This document shows, piece by piece, positions 8,835-20,219 of a DNA stretch of 64,000 bases. The stretch's first letter is position 1. Each line of letters opens with the position of its first letter. Source of the stretch: Bradyrhizobium diazoefficiens (GTDB lineage: Bacteria; Pseudomonadota; Alphaproteobacteria; Rhizobiales; Xanthobacteraceae); assembly GCF_018131185.1 (NCBI RefSeq), contig NZ_JAFCJE010000014.1, positions 21,906-85,905 on the forward strand, written 5' to 3'. A model generated the notes under the pieces. That model was not told where the DNA came from, did not search any database, and worked only from the letters and a program-made list of their open reading frames with translations. A program made the position numbers and the translations under genes.

Positions 8835-9599
8835 ATGGCACGGCGCAAGCGTACGCTCGAGGTGGTGAGAAACGACGACGGCGAGGGCAGGCCCTCCCGG
8901 CGCAACCGCCTCAACTTCTTCGAGCTGGCCTATCAGAAGATCGAGGAGCTCCTGGTCCATTGCGAGCTCAAGCCCGGTCAGTTCATGACCATGCTGGAAT
9001 TGCAGGAGATGACCGGCTTCGGCCGCACGCCGGTGCACCACGCCGTCAATCGTCTCTCCGCCGACACGCTCATCATCATCCGTCCGCGCCACGGTCTGCA
9101 CATCGCGCCGATCGATCTGGCACGCGAACGCATGCTGCTGGCCTTGCGCCGCGACATGGAGCGTTTCGTGATCCGCCTCGCGGCCGATCGCGCCAGCCTC
9201 TCGCATCGCAATCAGGCGCTTCACATCGAGCGCCTCCTGCGCGAGCGCCGCGCCAACCTGACGCTCGACGAATTCAACAGCATCGATCGCCGCATCGACG
9301 CGCTGGTGCTGGAGGCGGCCGGGGAGCCGTTCCTGGTGCACACGCTGCGGCCGCTGCACACGCTGTACCGGCGCATCGGCTACATCCACCACCGTTTCAT
9401 GCCGGGGCAGGCCGACCTGTCAGGCACGATCGATCGTCATGTCGCGATTCTCAACGCGGTGGCCAACCGCCGCGTCGAGGAAGCCGTGCAGGCGAGCGAT
9501 GCCCTGATCGACTACATGGGCGAGATGTTCACGGGCATGGAGGTGGGGATCGACCCGCGCCTGCTCGATTGCAGCATCGAGCCGCTGCTCGGGGCGTAA
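8835..9599 (+). CDS. GntR-family transcriptional regulator (FCD-like C-terminus)
   Basis: A 254-residue regulator with an N-terminal winged helix (about 28-95; FFELAYQKIEELLVHCELKPG followed by ELQEMTGFGRTPVHHAVNRL) and an all-helical C-terminal domain (about 110-235) of the FCD type. It is divergent from the sugar-acid operon and 23 bp upstream of an MFS transporter gene, so it probably represses both until a sugar acid binds. A TTGT-N8-ACAA palindrome lies upstream. The start follows GGGAGGACGAC. Confidence 0.88.
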   Translation: MARRKRTLEVVRNDDGEGRPSRRNRLNFFELAYQKIEELLVHCELKPGQFMTMLELQEMTGFGRTPVHHAVNRLSADTLIIIRPRHGLHIAPIDLARERMLLALRRDMERFVIRLAADRASLSHRNQALHIERLLRERRANLTLDEFNSIDRRIDALVLEAAGEPFLVHTLRPLHTLYRRIGYIHHRFMPGQADLSGTIDRHVAILNAVANRRVEEAVQASDALIDYMGEMFTGMEVGIDPRLLDCSIEPLLGA

Positions 9600-9622
9600 G
9601 AGTTCCCAGGAGAAGACCAGAC

Positions 9623-10987
9623 ATGTCAACGATGGCGATGCCACAACCGACCGCGAGCGAAGCCGCGGTCCGCTACCTCATCACGAACTACAGTCCCAAG
9701 GGCAACAAGGTCGGCTGGCTGATGATGGCCTCGATCCTGGTCGAAGCCTGGGATCTGTATTCGATCGCCTTCGTGCTGATCTTCATCAAGGAGCAGTACA
9801 ATCCCGATCCGCTGATGCTGGGTCTGGCTGCAGCCGGCACGCAAGGAGGCGCGCTCATCGGCGCGCTGTTAGGCGGCTGGCTGTCCGACAAGATCGGCCG
9901 CCGCGTCATGTTCCTGGTGACGATGGTGATGTTCATCGTGCTGGCGCTGGCGCAGGCCTTCGTGCCGGATGTGTTCTGGCTGGTCGTGATCCGCTTCCTG
10001 CTCGGTATTCCGCTCGGCTCGGACATTTCGACCGGCTACACCTACATCATGGAATCCATGGCCAAGGGCGAGCGCGAGGTCATGGGCAACCGCTGGCAGT
10101 TCATGTTCGCCGTCGGCGAAGTCCTCACCATCGGCGTCATCGTGATCTTCCTGCTGATCGACATGCAGCACGAGATGCTGTGGCGCGTGACGCTCGGTCT
10201 CGGCGCGCTGCCGGCGCTGATCATCCTTCTGATGCGCCACGACGTGCCTGAGACGGCCGTCTGGCTGGTGCAGAAGGGACGCTACCGCGAGGCCAAGCAG
10301 GTCGCGCGCGAGATGTTCAACGACAGTCTCGACATGCTGCCGGACCGGGACGTCGAGGTGCCGAAAGTCTCGACCCGCGCCTTCCTCGCCGACCTCAGGA
10401 AGGATCCGATCCGCTGGCGCGCCACGGTGTACGGCTGGATCGCCTGCTTCGCGCAAGCCAGCGAATTCTCGACCTTTGCGTTCTATCTGCCGGTGCTGTT
10501 CGTGATGGTCGGCGTGTCGAGCGTGCTCGGCATCAATCTGGTGACGATGGCACTGTTCTCCTTTGCTGCCCTGTCGGGCTGGGTCGGTCCGCTGCTGACG
10601 CCGAAGATCGGCCACCGCGGCATCTCGATCGCGGGGTTCGGAATCGTGCTGGCCGCGCTGCTGGTCGCGGCCTTTGCGCTCTACACCGACAACACGGTCC
10701 TGCTGCCCTTCGCGGCCGCCGCCATGTTGTGGGGCCATTATTGGGACGCGTCGAACTGCATGACCATCCCGACCATGGTCGCCAAGCCGCAATATCGCGG
10801 CACCGCCAGCGGCTTCGCCTACATGTTCGTGAAGCTGCCGTCCTTCCTGGCGATCTTCCTGTTCCCGACGGTGTTCGCCGCGATCGGGCAGGCGAATGCA
10901 ACGCTGATGGTCGCGATCTTCCCCCTGATCGGATTGCTCGCTGCAATCTTCATCCTGCCGGAAGTCTACGGCTACGAGAACGACTGA
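9623..10987 (+). CDS. MFS transporter, probable sugar-acid uptake
   Basis: A 454-residue major facilitator with about 12 predicted membrane segments. The loop 2-3 signature GGWLSDKIGRRVMF and a long central cytoplasmic loop (LVQKGRYREAKQVAREMF and following) resemble the sugar/acid porter group. It follows the gntR gene by 23 bp with an AGGAGA ribosome site, so the two are co-transcribed. Context suggests it imports the aldonate degraded by the divergent operon. Confidence 0.88.
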   Translation: MSTMAMPQPTASEAAVRYLITNYSPKGNKVGWLMMASILVEAWDLYSIAFVLIFIKEQYNPDPLMLGLAAAGTQGGALIGALLGGWLSDKIGRRVMFLVTMVMFIVLALAQAFVPDVFWLVVIRFLLGIPLGSDISTGYTYIMESMAKGEREVMGNRWQFMFAVGEVLTIGVIVIFLLIDMQHEMLWRVTLGLGALPALIILLMRHDVPETAVWLVQKGRYREAKQVAREMFNDSLDMLPDRDVEVPKVSTRAFLADLRKDPIRWRATVYGWIACFAQASEFSTFAFYLPVLFVMVGVSSVLGINLVTMALFSFAALSGWVGPLLTPKIGHRGISIAGFGIVLAALLVAAFALYTDNTVLLPFAAAAMLWGHYWDASNCMTIPTMVAKPQYRGTASGFAYMFVKLPSFLAIFLFPTVFAAIGQANATLMVAIFPLIGLLAAIFILPEVYGYEND

Positions 10988-11038
10988 CGACGTAGGGCCC
11001 GGTCGCGGCGGCATGCGCGATCGGTCCCCCGACGGGGC

Positions 11039-11275
11039 TTACGGGCTCAGGAAGACGGGATCAATCCCGACGCCATGGCCGAGCAGGCCGATCGCCTGGA
11101 GCTGGGCGCTGTGCAGGTCGATCTCCACGATCGCGAACAGGGTCAGCAGCGCTGCGGCCGTGACGAGGAGCAGCGGGTGGGACCTTTCCGCCCCGCCCTC
11201 GCTCGGCGCAGTGAAGCTCTGAAACGCGCGACGCAGGGAAAAGCTCTGCGGCAATGCCTTTGACCGGATCTGCAT
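11039..11275 (-). CDS. 78-residue single-pass membrane protein (paralogue of the gene at 31621)
   Basis: A small orphan protein with a basic N-terminus (MQIRSKALPQSFSLRRAFQ), one hydrophobic segment (about residues 34-50), then an acidic-capped linker EID and a conserved tail LQ-x2-GL-x-G-x5-DP-x-F-x-SP. GGAGGTCCATC precedes the ATG. It aligns end to end without gaps with the 78-residue product at 31621-31857, with about one third identity concentrated in the membrane exit and tail. Its function is unknown. It is 97 bp downstream of the ArsB-like gene, with a hairpin between them. Confidence 0.75.
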   Translation of the reverse strand: MQIRSKALPQSFSLRRAFQSFTAPSEGGAERSHPLLLVTAAALLTLFAIVEIDLHSAQLQAIGLLGHGVGIDPVFLSP

Positions 11276-11352
11276 GATGGACCTCCTTGCCGCGCCCTGT
11301 GAGGCCGCGCGACAAGTTGAAGGTTAGCTCCGGCCGTAGCGGCGGCATTGAT

Positions 11353-11368
11353 ACGCCGCAAACGGCGT
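11353..11368 (-). terminator. Hairpin after the ArsB-like gene, weak terminator
   Basis: ACGCCG-CAAA-CGGCGT lies 5 bp past the stop of the transporter gene. It could end or attenuate transcription before the 78-residue gene. There is no long T run. Confidence 0.35.
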
Positions 11369-11372
11369 GCGT

Positions 11373-12623
11373 CTATCGGATCGCAGCCGCCAGCGCCGCG
11401 ATGAGGGCGGGCGGCGTCACCAGCAGGCCGAGCTTGAGGAACGGCCAGGCGCCGACCTCGATCTTTTCCCGGCGGAGCGCGACCAGCCAGAGGATAGTGG
11501 CGAGCGATCCTGTCACCGACAGATTGGGGCCGAGATCGACGCCGATCAGGATGGCGCTGACGACCGGGGCGGGCAAATGATCGCTGGCGGCAACCGAGCC
11601 GGCGACGAGGCCGACGGGAAGGTTGTTGGCGATGTTCGTGGCGATGGCGGTGGCGATGCCCACACTCCAGGCCGCCTGCGGGACCGATTGCGCCACCGCC
11701 TGATGCAGCAATGCGCTGAGCTGCGCGATCACGCCGGTCCTGATCAGTGCTTCCACCATGACAAAGAGCCCGCCGACCAGCGGAAGCACGCTCCAGGACA
11801 CGCCGCGCAGCACGGGCCATGGCGATTGCCGGCTGAGCAGCAGCACGATCGCGGCCGTCACGCCGCCGCAGATGAAGGTCGGCAGGCCCAGCTGCTTGTC
11901 CAGCGCCGACGCCGTGACCAGCACGATTCCGATCGCGACGATGCCGATGGCCGTCAGCTTGCCGCCGCGGCCGAGCTTGGGATGCGGCACGCTGCGCGCA
12001 ATCGTCTCCTCCTTCAGCGCGCGGTGCTGGGTCAGGCGCAGCACGATGTAGGTCAGCAGGATGGAGGCGGCCGAGGGTAGGGCGAACAGGCGCAGCCATT
12101 CGGTGAGCTCCGGCATGCGCGCGCCGAACACGACGAGATTGGCGGGATTGGAGATCGGCAGCACGAAGCTCGCGGCATTGGCGATGAAAGCGCAGACGAA
12201 CAAATAAGGCAGCGGTTTTGCGCCGGCCGCGCGCGTCGCGGCATAGACGGCCGGCGTCAGCACGATCGCGGTGGCGTCGTTGGAGAGCAGCACGGTTACG
12301 AGCGTGCCGACGAGATAGATCAGCAGGAACAGCCGCTGCGGCGAGCCGTCAGCATATTCCACCGCGAGCGCGGCGAGATAGTCGAACAGGCCCTCGAGCC
12401 GCGCCAGCTCGGCGATCAGCATCATGCCGATCAGGAAGAGGTAGACGTCGAGGCCTTTTTCGATGCCGGTAAGCGCCTCCCGCCATGGCAGCAGGCCTGA
12501 TAGCACCAGGGCGCCCGCACCGATCACGGCCCAGACCGCCTCCGGCAGGCGAAAGGGGCGGATGATGACGCACGCGGTCGCGACGACGATGATGCTCCAG
12601 GCCCAGATGGCGTCAGACGGCAC
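11373..12623 (-). CDS. ArsB/NhaD-type anion permease, arsenite efflux-like
   Basis: A membrane protein of about 416 residues with roughly 11-12 hydrophobic segments. The family's paired motifs are visible: LLSNDATAIVLTPAV (about 100-115) and TNIANNLPVGLVAG (about 315-328), plus VLPISNPANLVVFG. These place it in the ArsB/CitMHS ion transporter superfamily, often annotated as arsenic transporter. No arsR, arsC or other arsenic gene is nearby, so the substrate is open. I chose a GTG start (VPSDAIWAW) 26 bp after the stop of the upstream MFS gene; the start is uncertain. Confidence 0.75.
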   Translation of the reverse strand: MPSDAIWAWSIIVVATACVIIRPFRLPEAVWAVIGAGALVLSGLLPWREALTGIEKGLDVYLFLIGMMLIAELARLEGLFDYLAALAVEYADGSPQRLFLLIYLVGTLVTVLLSNDATAIVLTPAVYAATRAAGAKPLPYLFVCAFIANAASFVLPISNPANLVVFGARMPELTEWLRLFALPSAASILLTYIVLRLTQHRALKEETIARSVPHPKLGRGGKLTAIGIVAIGIVLVTASALDKQLGLPTFICGGVTAAIVLLLSRQSPWPVLRGVSWSVLPLVGGLFVMVEALIRTGVIAQLSALLHQAVAQSVPQAAWSVGIATAIATNIANNLPVGLVAGSVAASDHLPAPVVSAILIGVDLGPNLSVTGSLATILWLVALRREKIEVGAWPFLKLGLLVTPPALIAALAAAIR

Positions 12624-12648
12624 GGTCAGTTCTCGAAACGGGTTGGGT

Positions 12649-13923
12649 TCATTCGGCAGCGATAGCCGATGCCGACGCCGCTGTCTTCCCCCGTGGGCGA
12701 GGGGCGCCATGTCGTGTCTCGGGCAGCGCGAGAATGCAAATGACGGCACCGATCGCAGCGACGGCGCCGAGGCTGATGAACGCCGCGCTGTAGCCTGCAG
12801 CGACCACCACGACGCCTCCCAGCGTCGTCGACATTGCGGCACCGATGCTCTGGGCCGTGATGACCGCGCCTTGCGCGACGTTGAAGCGTCCAGTGTTGCG
12901 CATGAGGTCGGCGACGATCACCGGGAAGATTGCGCCGAAGATGCCCGCGCCGACGCCGTCTAGCAACTGCACGCCGACCAGCCAGAACGGATTGTCCGAG
13001 AGCGTGTAGAGGGCGGCGCGAACAGGCAGGATCAGCAGCGCGGCGAGAAAGAAGCGCTTGTGGCCCCAGCGGTCGGCCTTCGCACCGACCAGCATCGCGA
13101 ACGGCACCATCACCAATTGCGCGGCGACGATGCAGGCCGACATCAGGCTGGTGCCCATGTTCCTGTCCTGGAGCGCCAGCTTCTGCCCGACCAGCGGCAA
13201 CATGGCAGCGTTGGCGAGATGGAAGAGCAGTACGCAGATTGCAAAGACGAGCAGGGGGCGGCAGGTCAGAAGCACGGTGATGCCCGACGGCGCGTCCCGC
13301 CGCGCATCGGCGTCTGCATCATTCAGCCCGCGGGCCAAATCGTGATCGATGGCGCGGGCAGGGATCGCGAGGATACTGAGGAGGCTCGCGATCGCCATCG
13401 CGCCAAGGAGGAAGAAGACGACAGTCGGGCCCACCCAATAGGCGGAGACCCCCGCCAGCGCGGCCGCGACCGCATTGCCGGCGTGGTTGAAGGTCTCATT
13501 GCGGCCGATCCGCCGGGTGAAGGCGGCATGGCCGAAGATGCCGAGCGAAACGGCTGCGATCGCTGGCGGAAACATCACGGCAGCGGCCTGCGCAATCCCT
13601 TGCGAGATCGCGACGGGGAGGAAGCTCGGAAACAACGGCAGCGACAGCGAGGCCAGCGTCACCATGATCGCAGCAATCATCATCACCAGCCGCTTCGCCC
13701 GGGTCGCATCAACCAGGGCGCCGGCCGGCGTCTGCGCCACGATGCCGGCGACGGTTGCGATCGACATCACGAGGCCGATCCGCGCCTCGTCCCAGTGTTG
13801 CTCGGTCAGAAGATAGACCGCGAGATAGGGCCCGAGCCCGTCGCGGACGTCGGCGAGGAAGAAATTGGCTGCATCTAGCGCGCGGCCGGCCTGTCTTGCC
13901 TGATCGGGATTTTCGCTGGCCAT
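12649..13923 (-). CDS. MFS transporter, drug-efflux-like
   Basis: A 424-residue protein with about 12 membrane segments. It carries the MFS motif region around IVAQTPAGALVDATRAKR (loop 2-3) and a second-half repeat LVGAKADRWGHKRFF. The GRNETFNHAGNAVAAALAG stretch resembles a Bradyrhizobium/Burkholderia MFS group annotated as permeases of unknown substrate. It precedes the ArsB-like gene by 25 bp and probably shares its transcript. The ATG at 13923 was chosen; longer frames lack a ribosome site. Confidence 0.8.
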   Translation of the reverse strand: MASENPDQARQAGRALDAANFFLADVRDGLGPYLAVYLLTEQHWDEARIGLVMSIATVAGIVAQTPAGALVDATRAKRLVMMIAAIMVTLASLSLPLFPSFLPVAISQGIAQAAAVMFPPAIAAVSLGIFGHAAFTRRIGRNETFNHAGNAVAAALAGVSAYWVGPTVVFFLLGAMAIASLLSILAIPARAIDHDLARGLNDADADARRDAPSGITVLLTCRPLLVFAICVLLFHLANAAMLPLVGQKLALQDRNMGTSLMSACIVAAQLVMVPFAMLVGAKADRWGHKRFFLAALLILPVRAALYTLSDNPFWLVGVQLLDGVGAGIFGAIFPVIVADLMRNTGRFNVAQGAVITAQSIGAAMSTTLGGVVVVAAGYSAAFISLGAVAAIGAVICILALPETRHGAPRPRGKTAASASAIAAE

Positions 13924-13971
13924 CGGTCTCTCGATCGTCGTTGTGCAAACCAGCGTGCCAACCAATCCGCA

Positions 13972-14116
13972 GTCGTCCCGGACAAGCGTAAGCGCAGATC
14001 CGGGACCCATAACCGTTTGGCGAAGATTGGTGGCTAGCAGTTGGCCCGGTCACCGCTTCCTGTGGATATGGATCCCGGATCGGCGCGCGCTCGAGGCGCG
14101 CTTGTCCAGGACGACG
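13972..14116. repeat. Bradyrhizobium-type palindromic intergenic repeat
   Basis: This gene-free stretch carries GTCCCGGA (13975-13982) and TCCGGGAC (13999-14006) as inverted arms. A second block toward its end has GATCCCGGATC, GCGCGC and TTGTCCAGGACGACGG. The layout matches the dispersed rearranged repeats of this genus. No gene is seen here. Confidence 0.6.
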
Positions 14117-14135
14117 GTGGAGTGTTTGGCTACAT

Positions 14136-16601
14136 TCACCGCGCCACCGAGAGCTTCTCCGTGATCGCCTTGCGCAGAATCCGCGAGAGCGACTCCACGG
14201 AATATGGCTTCTGAATCAGCTCGAACCCGCGATGGGCGTTCTCGGCGAGCACGTTGCTGTAGCCGCTTGTGAGCACCACGGGCAGGCCCGGATAGCGCTC
14301 GCGGATGACGCCGGCGAGCTCGACGCCGTTCATGCCGGGCATGATGACGTCGGAGAAGACGAGGTCGACGGAGAATTCGTTCTCGCCCAGGATCGTCAGA
14401 GCAGCGTTGGCGTTGGCGACGCGCCGGACGACGTAGCCGAGATCTTCCAGAAGCTCGGTCGAGAACTGGCCGACATCGTCATTGTCCTCGACCACGAGCA
14501 CGCGGTAGCCGCGCCCCGTGATCGCAGCCTCGTGGGTGAGCGCCGCGGTTTCCTTCTCGGCGGCGGGGCTTTGCGCCTGGGGCAAATACATGGTGAAGGT
14601 CGCGCCGTGGCCTTGTGTGCTCGCCACCGCGATGTCGCCCTCGGACTGCTTTGCGAATCCGAAGGCCTGGCTGAGGCCGAGACCGGTACCCTTGCCGACC
14701 TCCTTGGTGGTGAAGAACGGCTCGAAGATGGAGTCGAGATGGTCCGGCGCGATGCCGCTGCCGGTGTCGGCGACGGAGATTGCGACATAGTCGCCGCCCC
14801 GCGCCGATTGCGCGCGCAGGCTCGGAATGCCCTGAACCTTGCGCACGGCGATGGTGAGGCGGCCTTCGCCGTCCATGGCGTCGCGGGCGTTGATGGCGAG
14901 GTTGATCAGCGCGGTCTCGAACTGGGCGATGTCGGCGACGGTGAAGCAGTCGGCATCGTCGATCTCGACGACGATCTCGATGCGGCCGCCGACCAGCGGC
15001 CGCACCAGTTGCGCGACGCCCTCGACCTGGCTGCCGACGTTGAAGATCTGGGGTTTCAGCGGCTGCCGGCGCGCGAACGCCAGAAGCTGCGCGGTCAGCT
15101 TGGAGGCGCGCTCGACCGTCTCGGAGATGGCATCGACATAGCGGCGGCGGCGCTCTTCCGGCAGCTCCCGCCGGCGCAGGAAATCGGTGGCCGAGCGGAT
15201 GATGGTGAGGAGATTGTTGAAATCGTGTGCGACGCCGCCAGTGAGCTGGCCGATCGCCTCCATCTTCTGCGATTGCCGCAACGCCTCCTCGCCGCGGCGG
15301 CGCTCGGTGATGTCGACGGCCTCGGGCACGGCGCCGGTGATGTTGCCGTGACGGTCGAGCACGGGGCGCATGCCGAAGTCGAAATCGCGCTCGCCGACGG
15401 GAAGGCGTAGCCGCATCTCGAGCCGCACCGCTTCGCCCTTGAGCACGGTGTGGAAGGCGTCCTGCACTTGCGCGCTCATGCCCTCCGTCGCGCTGAACCA
15501 GGGCGTCTCCCACAACGGCTTGCCGATCACATCTGAAGAGCTCGCATCGATGCCGTCGAGTGCGGTCTTGTTGGCGTAGAGAAGCTCGCCCCTGAGATTG
15601 ACCAGACCCTGATACTGGTTGCTGGTTTCCAGGATCGCGCGCAGCCGCGCCTCGTTGGATTCGAGCTCGGCGGTGCGTTGTGCGATGCGCTCTTCCAGCG
15701 TCTCGTTGAGCTGCCGGAGCTCGATCTCGGCCTGCTTGGCGACGGTGATGTCGTGGGCAACGCCGATGAAGCCGATATGCTTGCCGGTCGGGTCCCAGCG
15801 TGGCTGCGATTCCGAGCGCAACCAGCGCCATTCGCCGCTGGCGTTCTTGTACCGCGCTTCGAGCACGAAGGGCTTGAGTGACGCTTCGCCCTGGACGGAT
15901 TGCTGGAGCACGTGCGGCAGGTCGTCCGGATGCAGCACCTTGCGCCAGTCGAAATCGATGGCCTGATCATAGGGCAGGCCGACGAAATCGACATAGGCCT
16001 GGTTGGCGAAGGACCGCTTGCGATCGAGCTTGGTCACCCAGATCGGTACCGGCGCGCTGTCGGCGATCAACCGAAAGCGTTCCTCGCTCTCGCGCAGGGT
16101 CTCGCGCGCGAGCATCTGGTCGGTGATGTCGATATGGGCGCCCACGAGGCGGATGGCGCGGCCATCCTTGTCGCGCTCGATCTTGGCGACGACCCGGATC
16201 CAGCGGGTCTCGCCGTCATTGGGGCGGATGATGCGGTATGCGGCGGTGTAGTCTTCGCTCGTGCCGGCGAGCGCCTCCAAGAAATGCTTGACGGTTGCTT
16301 CGCGATCCTCGGGATGGAGCCGATTGACCCAATCCTCGTGCGATTCGTCGGCGGCCTCGGGCGGCAGGCCATGAATCATGAGATATTCGGGCGAGCGGCG
16401 GTTCTTGAACCCTTCGCGGAAGTCGACCTCGACGCCGCCGACCTTGCCAATACGCTGGATGCGTGCGAGCTCGGCCTCGCGCTCCTGAAGCGCACGATAG
16501 GCGTTGTCGCGCTCGCGCGCGACGTCTTCGAGATGCTGGCGCAGCCTTTCGGCGGCGATGGTTTCGGGCAAGGGATCGTTCAAGGCATCGGCCGTTGTCA
16601 T
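14136..16601 (-). CDS. Hybrid sensor histidine kinase with multiple PAS domains and a C-terminal receiver
   Basis: A protein of about 821 residues and no clear membrane segment, so probably cytoplasmic. In order: coiled coil (about 20-55), PAS/PAC (about 55-160), PAS/PAC (about 165-285), a coiled linker, a third PAS (about 315-430), HisKA with ALRQSQKMEAIGQLTGGVAHDFNN, HATPase_c with DTGSGIAPDHLDSIFEPFFTTK and GKGTGLGLSQ, and a receiver (about 695-815) with the phospho-acceptor Asp in VDLVFSDVIMPG. It is a single transcription unit. The ATG at 16601 was chosen over a GTG 12 bp upstream. The signal is unknown. Confidence 0.9.
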   Translation of the reverse strand: MTTADALNDPLPETIAAERLRQHLEDVARERDNAYRALQEREAELARIQRIGKVGGVEVDFREGFKNRRSPEYLMIHGLPPEAADESHEDWVNRLHPEDREATVKHFLEALAGTSEDYTAAYRIIRPNDGETRWIRVVAKIERDKDGRAIRLVGAHIDITDQMLARETLRESEERFRLIADSAPVPIWVTKLDRKRSFANQAYVDFVGLPYDQAIDFDWRKVLHPDDLPHVLQQSVQGEASLKPFVLEARYKNASGEWRWLRSESQPRWDPTGKHIGFIGVAHDITVAKQAEIELRQLNETLEERIAQRTAELESNEARLRAILETSNQYQGLVNLRGELLYANKTALDGIDASSSDVIGKPLWETPWFSATEGMSAQVQDAFHTVLKGEAVRLEMRLRLPVGERDFDFGMRPVLDRHGNITGAVPEAVDITERRRGEEALRQSQKMEAIGQLTGGVAHDFNNLLTIIRSATDFLRRRELPEERRRRYVDAISETVERASKLTAQLLAFARRQPLKPQIFNVGSQVEGVAQLVRPLVGGRIEIVVEIDDADCFTVADIAQFETALINLAINARDAMDGEGRLTIAVRKVQGIPSLRAQSARGGDYVAISVADTGSGIAPDHLDSIFEPFFTTKEVGKGTGLGLSQAFGFAKQSEGDIAVASTQGHGATFTMYLPQAQSPAAEKETAALTHEAAITGRGYRVLVVEDNDDVGQFSTELLEDLGYVVRRVANANAALTILGENEFSVDLVFSDVIMPGMNGVELAGVIRERYPGLPVVLTSGYSNVLAENAHRGFELIQKPYSVESLSRILRKAITEKLSVAR

Positions 16602-16835
16602 GCAGTTGCGCACGTGCCGAATGGATATTCACACAGACGGAGCGTGATGACCATTGTTTAGAGGAAATAGACTGTCTGGAAAGGCTGGCGGCGAGCCCGG
16701 CATACGGGAAAGTGTGGTAGGCAACGCCGGTTTTGGCATTTTGTTCCTGAAATTGGAACGATGCAGCTGCGGATGCGTCTTCGCGAGGCGCCACACCTCT
16801 CGTCGTTCAAATCACCTTTCCGAAGAGGCTAAATC

Positions 16836-17921
16836 TTGAAGCTCTTTGTCTGCCAGGCCTGCGGCAACGTCCTCTATTTCGAGAACCGTGTCTGCGAACG
16901 CTGCGGCCATCAGGTCGCGTTCCTGCCGGAGAGGGAGACGATGTCGGCGATCGAGCCCGACGGAGAGGCCTGGAGGACGCTGGCAGACAAGGGCGAAAGC
17001 CGGATGCTGTGCCGCAATGCCGCGTACGATTCCTGCAACTGGCTGACGGATCCAGGCGAGGGCAACGGCTATTGCCGCGCCTGCCGCCACAACGGCATCG
17101 TACCGGATTTGTCCGACCCCGCCCAACTCGCCGGCTGGCGCGAGCTGGAGGTGGCGAAACACCGTCTGTTCTATTCCCTGATCCGCTGGAAGCTGCCGCT
17201 CCAGACCCGGCAAGACGACCCCGAGCATGGACTGATCTTCAATTTCCTCGCTGACGATCCCAACAGCGGAGAGAAGATCTTGACCGGCCACGACAACGGC
17301 CTGATCACGATCGCGCTCACCGAGGCCAATACCATCGAGCGGGAGCGGCGCAGGCTCGAGATGGGCGAGCCGTACCGTACGCTGCTCGGGCATTTCCGCC
17401 ACGAGGTCGGGCACTATTTCTGGGACGTCCTGGTGCGGGGCGGCGGCAAGCTCGATGAATGCCGCGCGGTATTCGGTGACGATTCCGCCGATTACGGCCA
17501 GGCCCTGCAGCGCCACTATGCCGAAGGCCCGCCGCCGGACTGGCAGCAGAGTTACGTCTCGGCCTATGCCACGACCCATCCCTGGGAAGACTTCGCCGAG
17601 ACCTGGGCGCACTATATCCACATCGTGGACGCTCTGGAGATGGCCGGCGAGTTCGGCATGGAGGTGCGCCCCAGGGTGGACCGCGACGGGGAGTTGACGG
17701 CGCGCATCCGTTTCAACCCCTACGAGGCAAGGGATGTCGACGCGCTGCTGAGCGCATGGCTGCCCTTCACGTTCGCCATGAACAGCGTCAATCGTGCCAT
17801 GGGCCTGCGCGACCTCTATCCCTTCATCCTGTCGCCCGCAGTGGTCGGCAAGCTCGGCTTCATTCACGGCCTGGTCCGGGACGTGGCCAAGGAGCCCAAG
17901 GGCGCCGCAGGGGGGGCCTAA
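16836..17921 (+). CDS. Zinc-ribbon putative metallopeptidase (Peptidase_Mx family)
   Basis: A 361-residue protein. The N-terminus is a zinc ribbon (CQAC near 6-9, CERC near 22-25), followed by a second Cys-rich segment (LCRNAAYDSCNW ... YCRACRHNG). The catalytic motif HEVGH has His189, Glu190 and His193, with candidate third ligands in the HPWEDFAETWAHY segment. This matches a family of putative zinc-binding metallopeptidases of unknown substrate. Translation appears to start at TTG, preceded by GAAGAGG. In the 234-bp upstream gap, GGAAC (from 16758) followed after 16 bp by CGTC weakly resembles an EcfG promoter. Confidence 0.82.
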   Translation: MKLFVCQACGNVLYFENRVCERCGHQVAFLPERETMSAIEPDGEAWRTLADKGESRMLCRNAAYDSCNWLTDPGEGNGYCRACRHNGIVPDLSDPAQLAGWRELEVAKHRLFYSLIRWKLPLQTRQDDPEHGLIFNFLADDPNSGEKILTGHDNGLITIALTEANTIERERRRLEMGEPYRTLLGHFRHEVGHYFWDVLVRGGGKLDECRAVFGDDSADYGQALQRHYAEGPPPDWQQSYVSAYATTHPWEDFAETWAHYIHIVDALEMAGEFGMEVRPRVDRDGELTARIRFNPYEARDVDALLSAWLPFTFAMNSVNRAMGLRDLYPFILSPAVVGKLGFIHGLVRDVAKEPKGAAGGA

Positions 17922-18086
17922 GGGCTTGCGAGCCCATTCGGTCTTGCGCTGGTACGCCAGAAGCGGGCCGGATTTAGACCGTTGCCTCCGGCCGATTTTG
18001 ATGTACCACGGGAGCCACACGGCCCGTCCCGATAGGCCCCAACGGCCGGGGAAGGGTCCCGCCCAAGGTCGAGACTCAAGAAAAGC

Positions 18087-20102
<2,016 letters not shown>

Positions 20103-20116
20103 GAGCCCCTTCGCGA

Positions 20117-20163
20117 CGAAGCAATCCAGCCTGTCTCCGCGGATGCATTCCTGGATTGCTTCG
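20117..20163. repeat. Intergenic inverted repeat
   Basis: Perfect 13-bp arms CGAAGCAATCCAG and CTGGATTGCTTCG lie 21 bp apart just past the carboxylase gene. Similar cassettes are dispersed in Bradyrhizobium genomes, and it may also act as a terminator. Confidence 0.6.
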
Positions 20164-20219
20164 CTTCGCAGCAATGACGGAGTATGCTGCGGCCTCCGTG
20201 ACCTAATCGAGACAGCGCC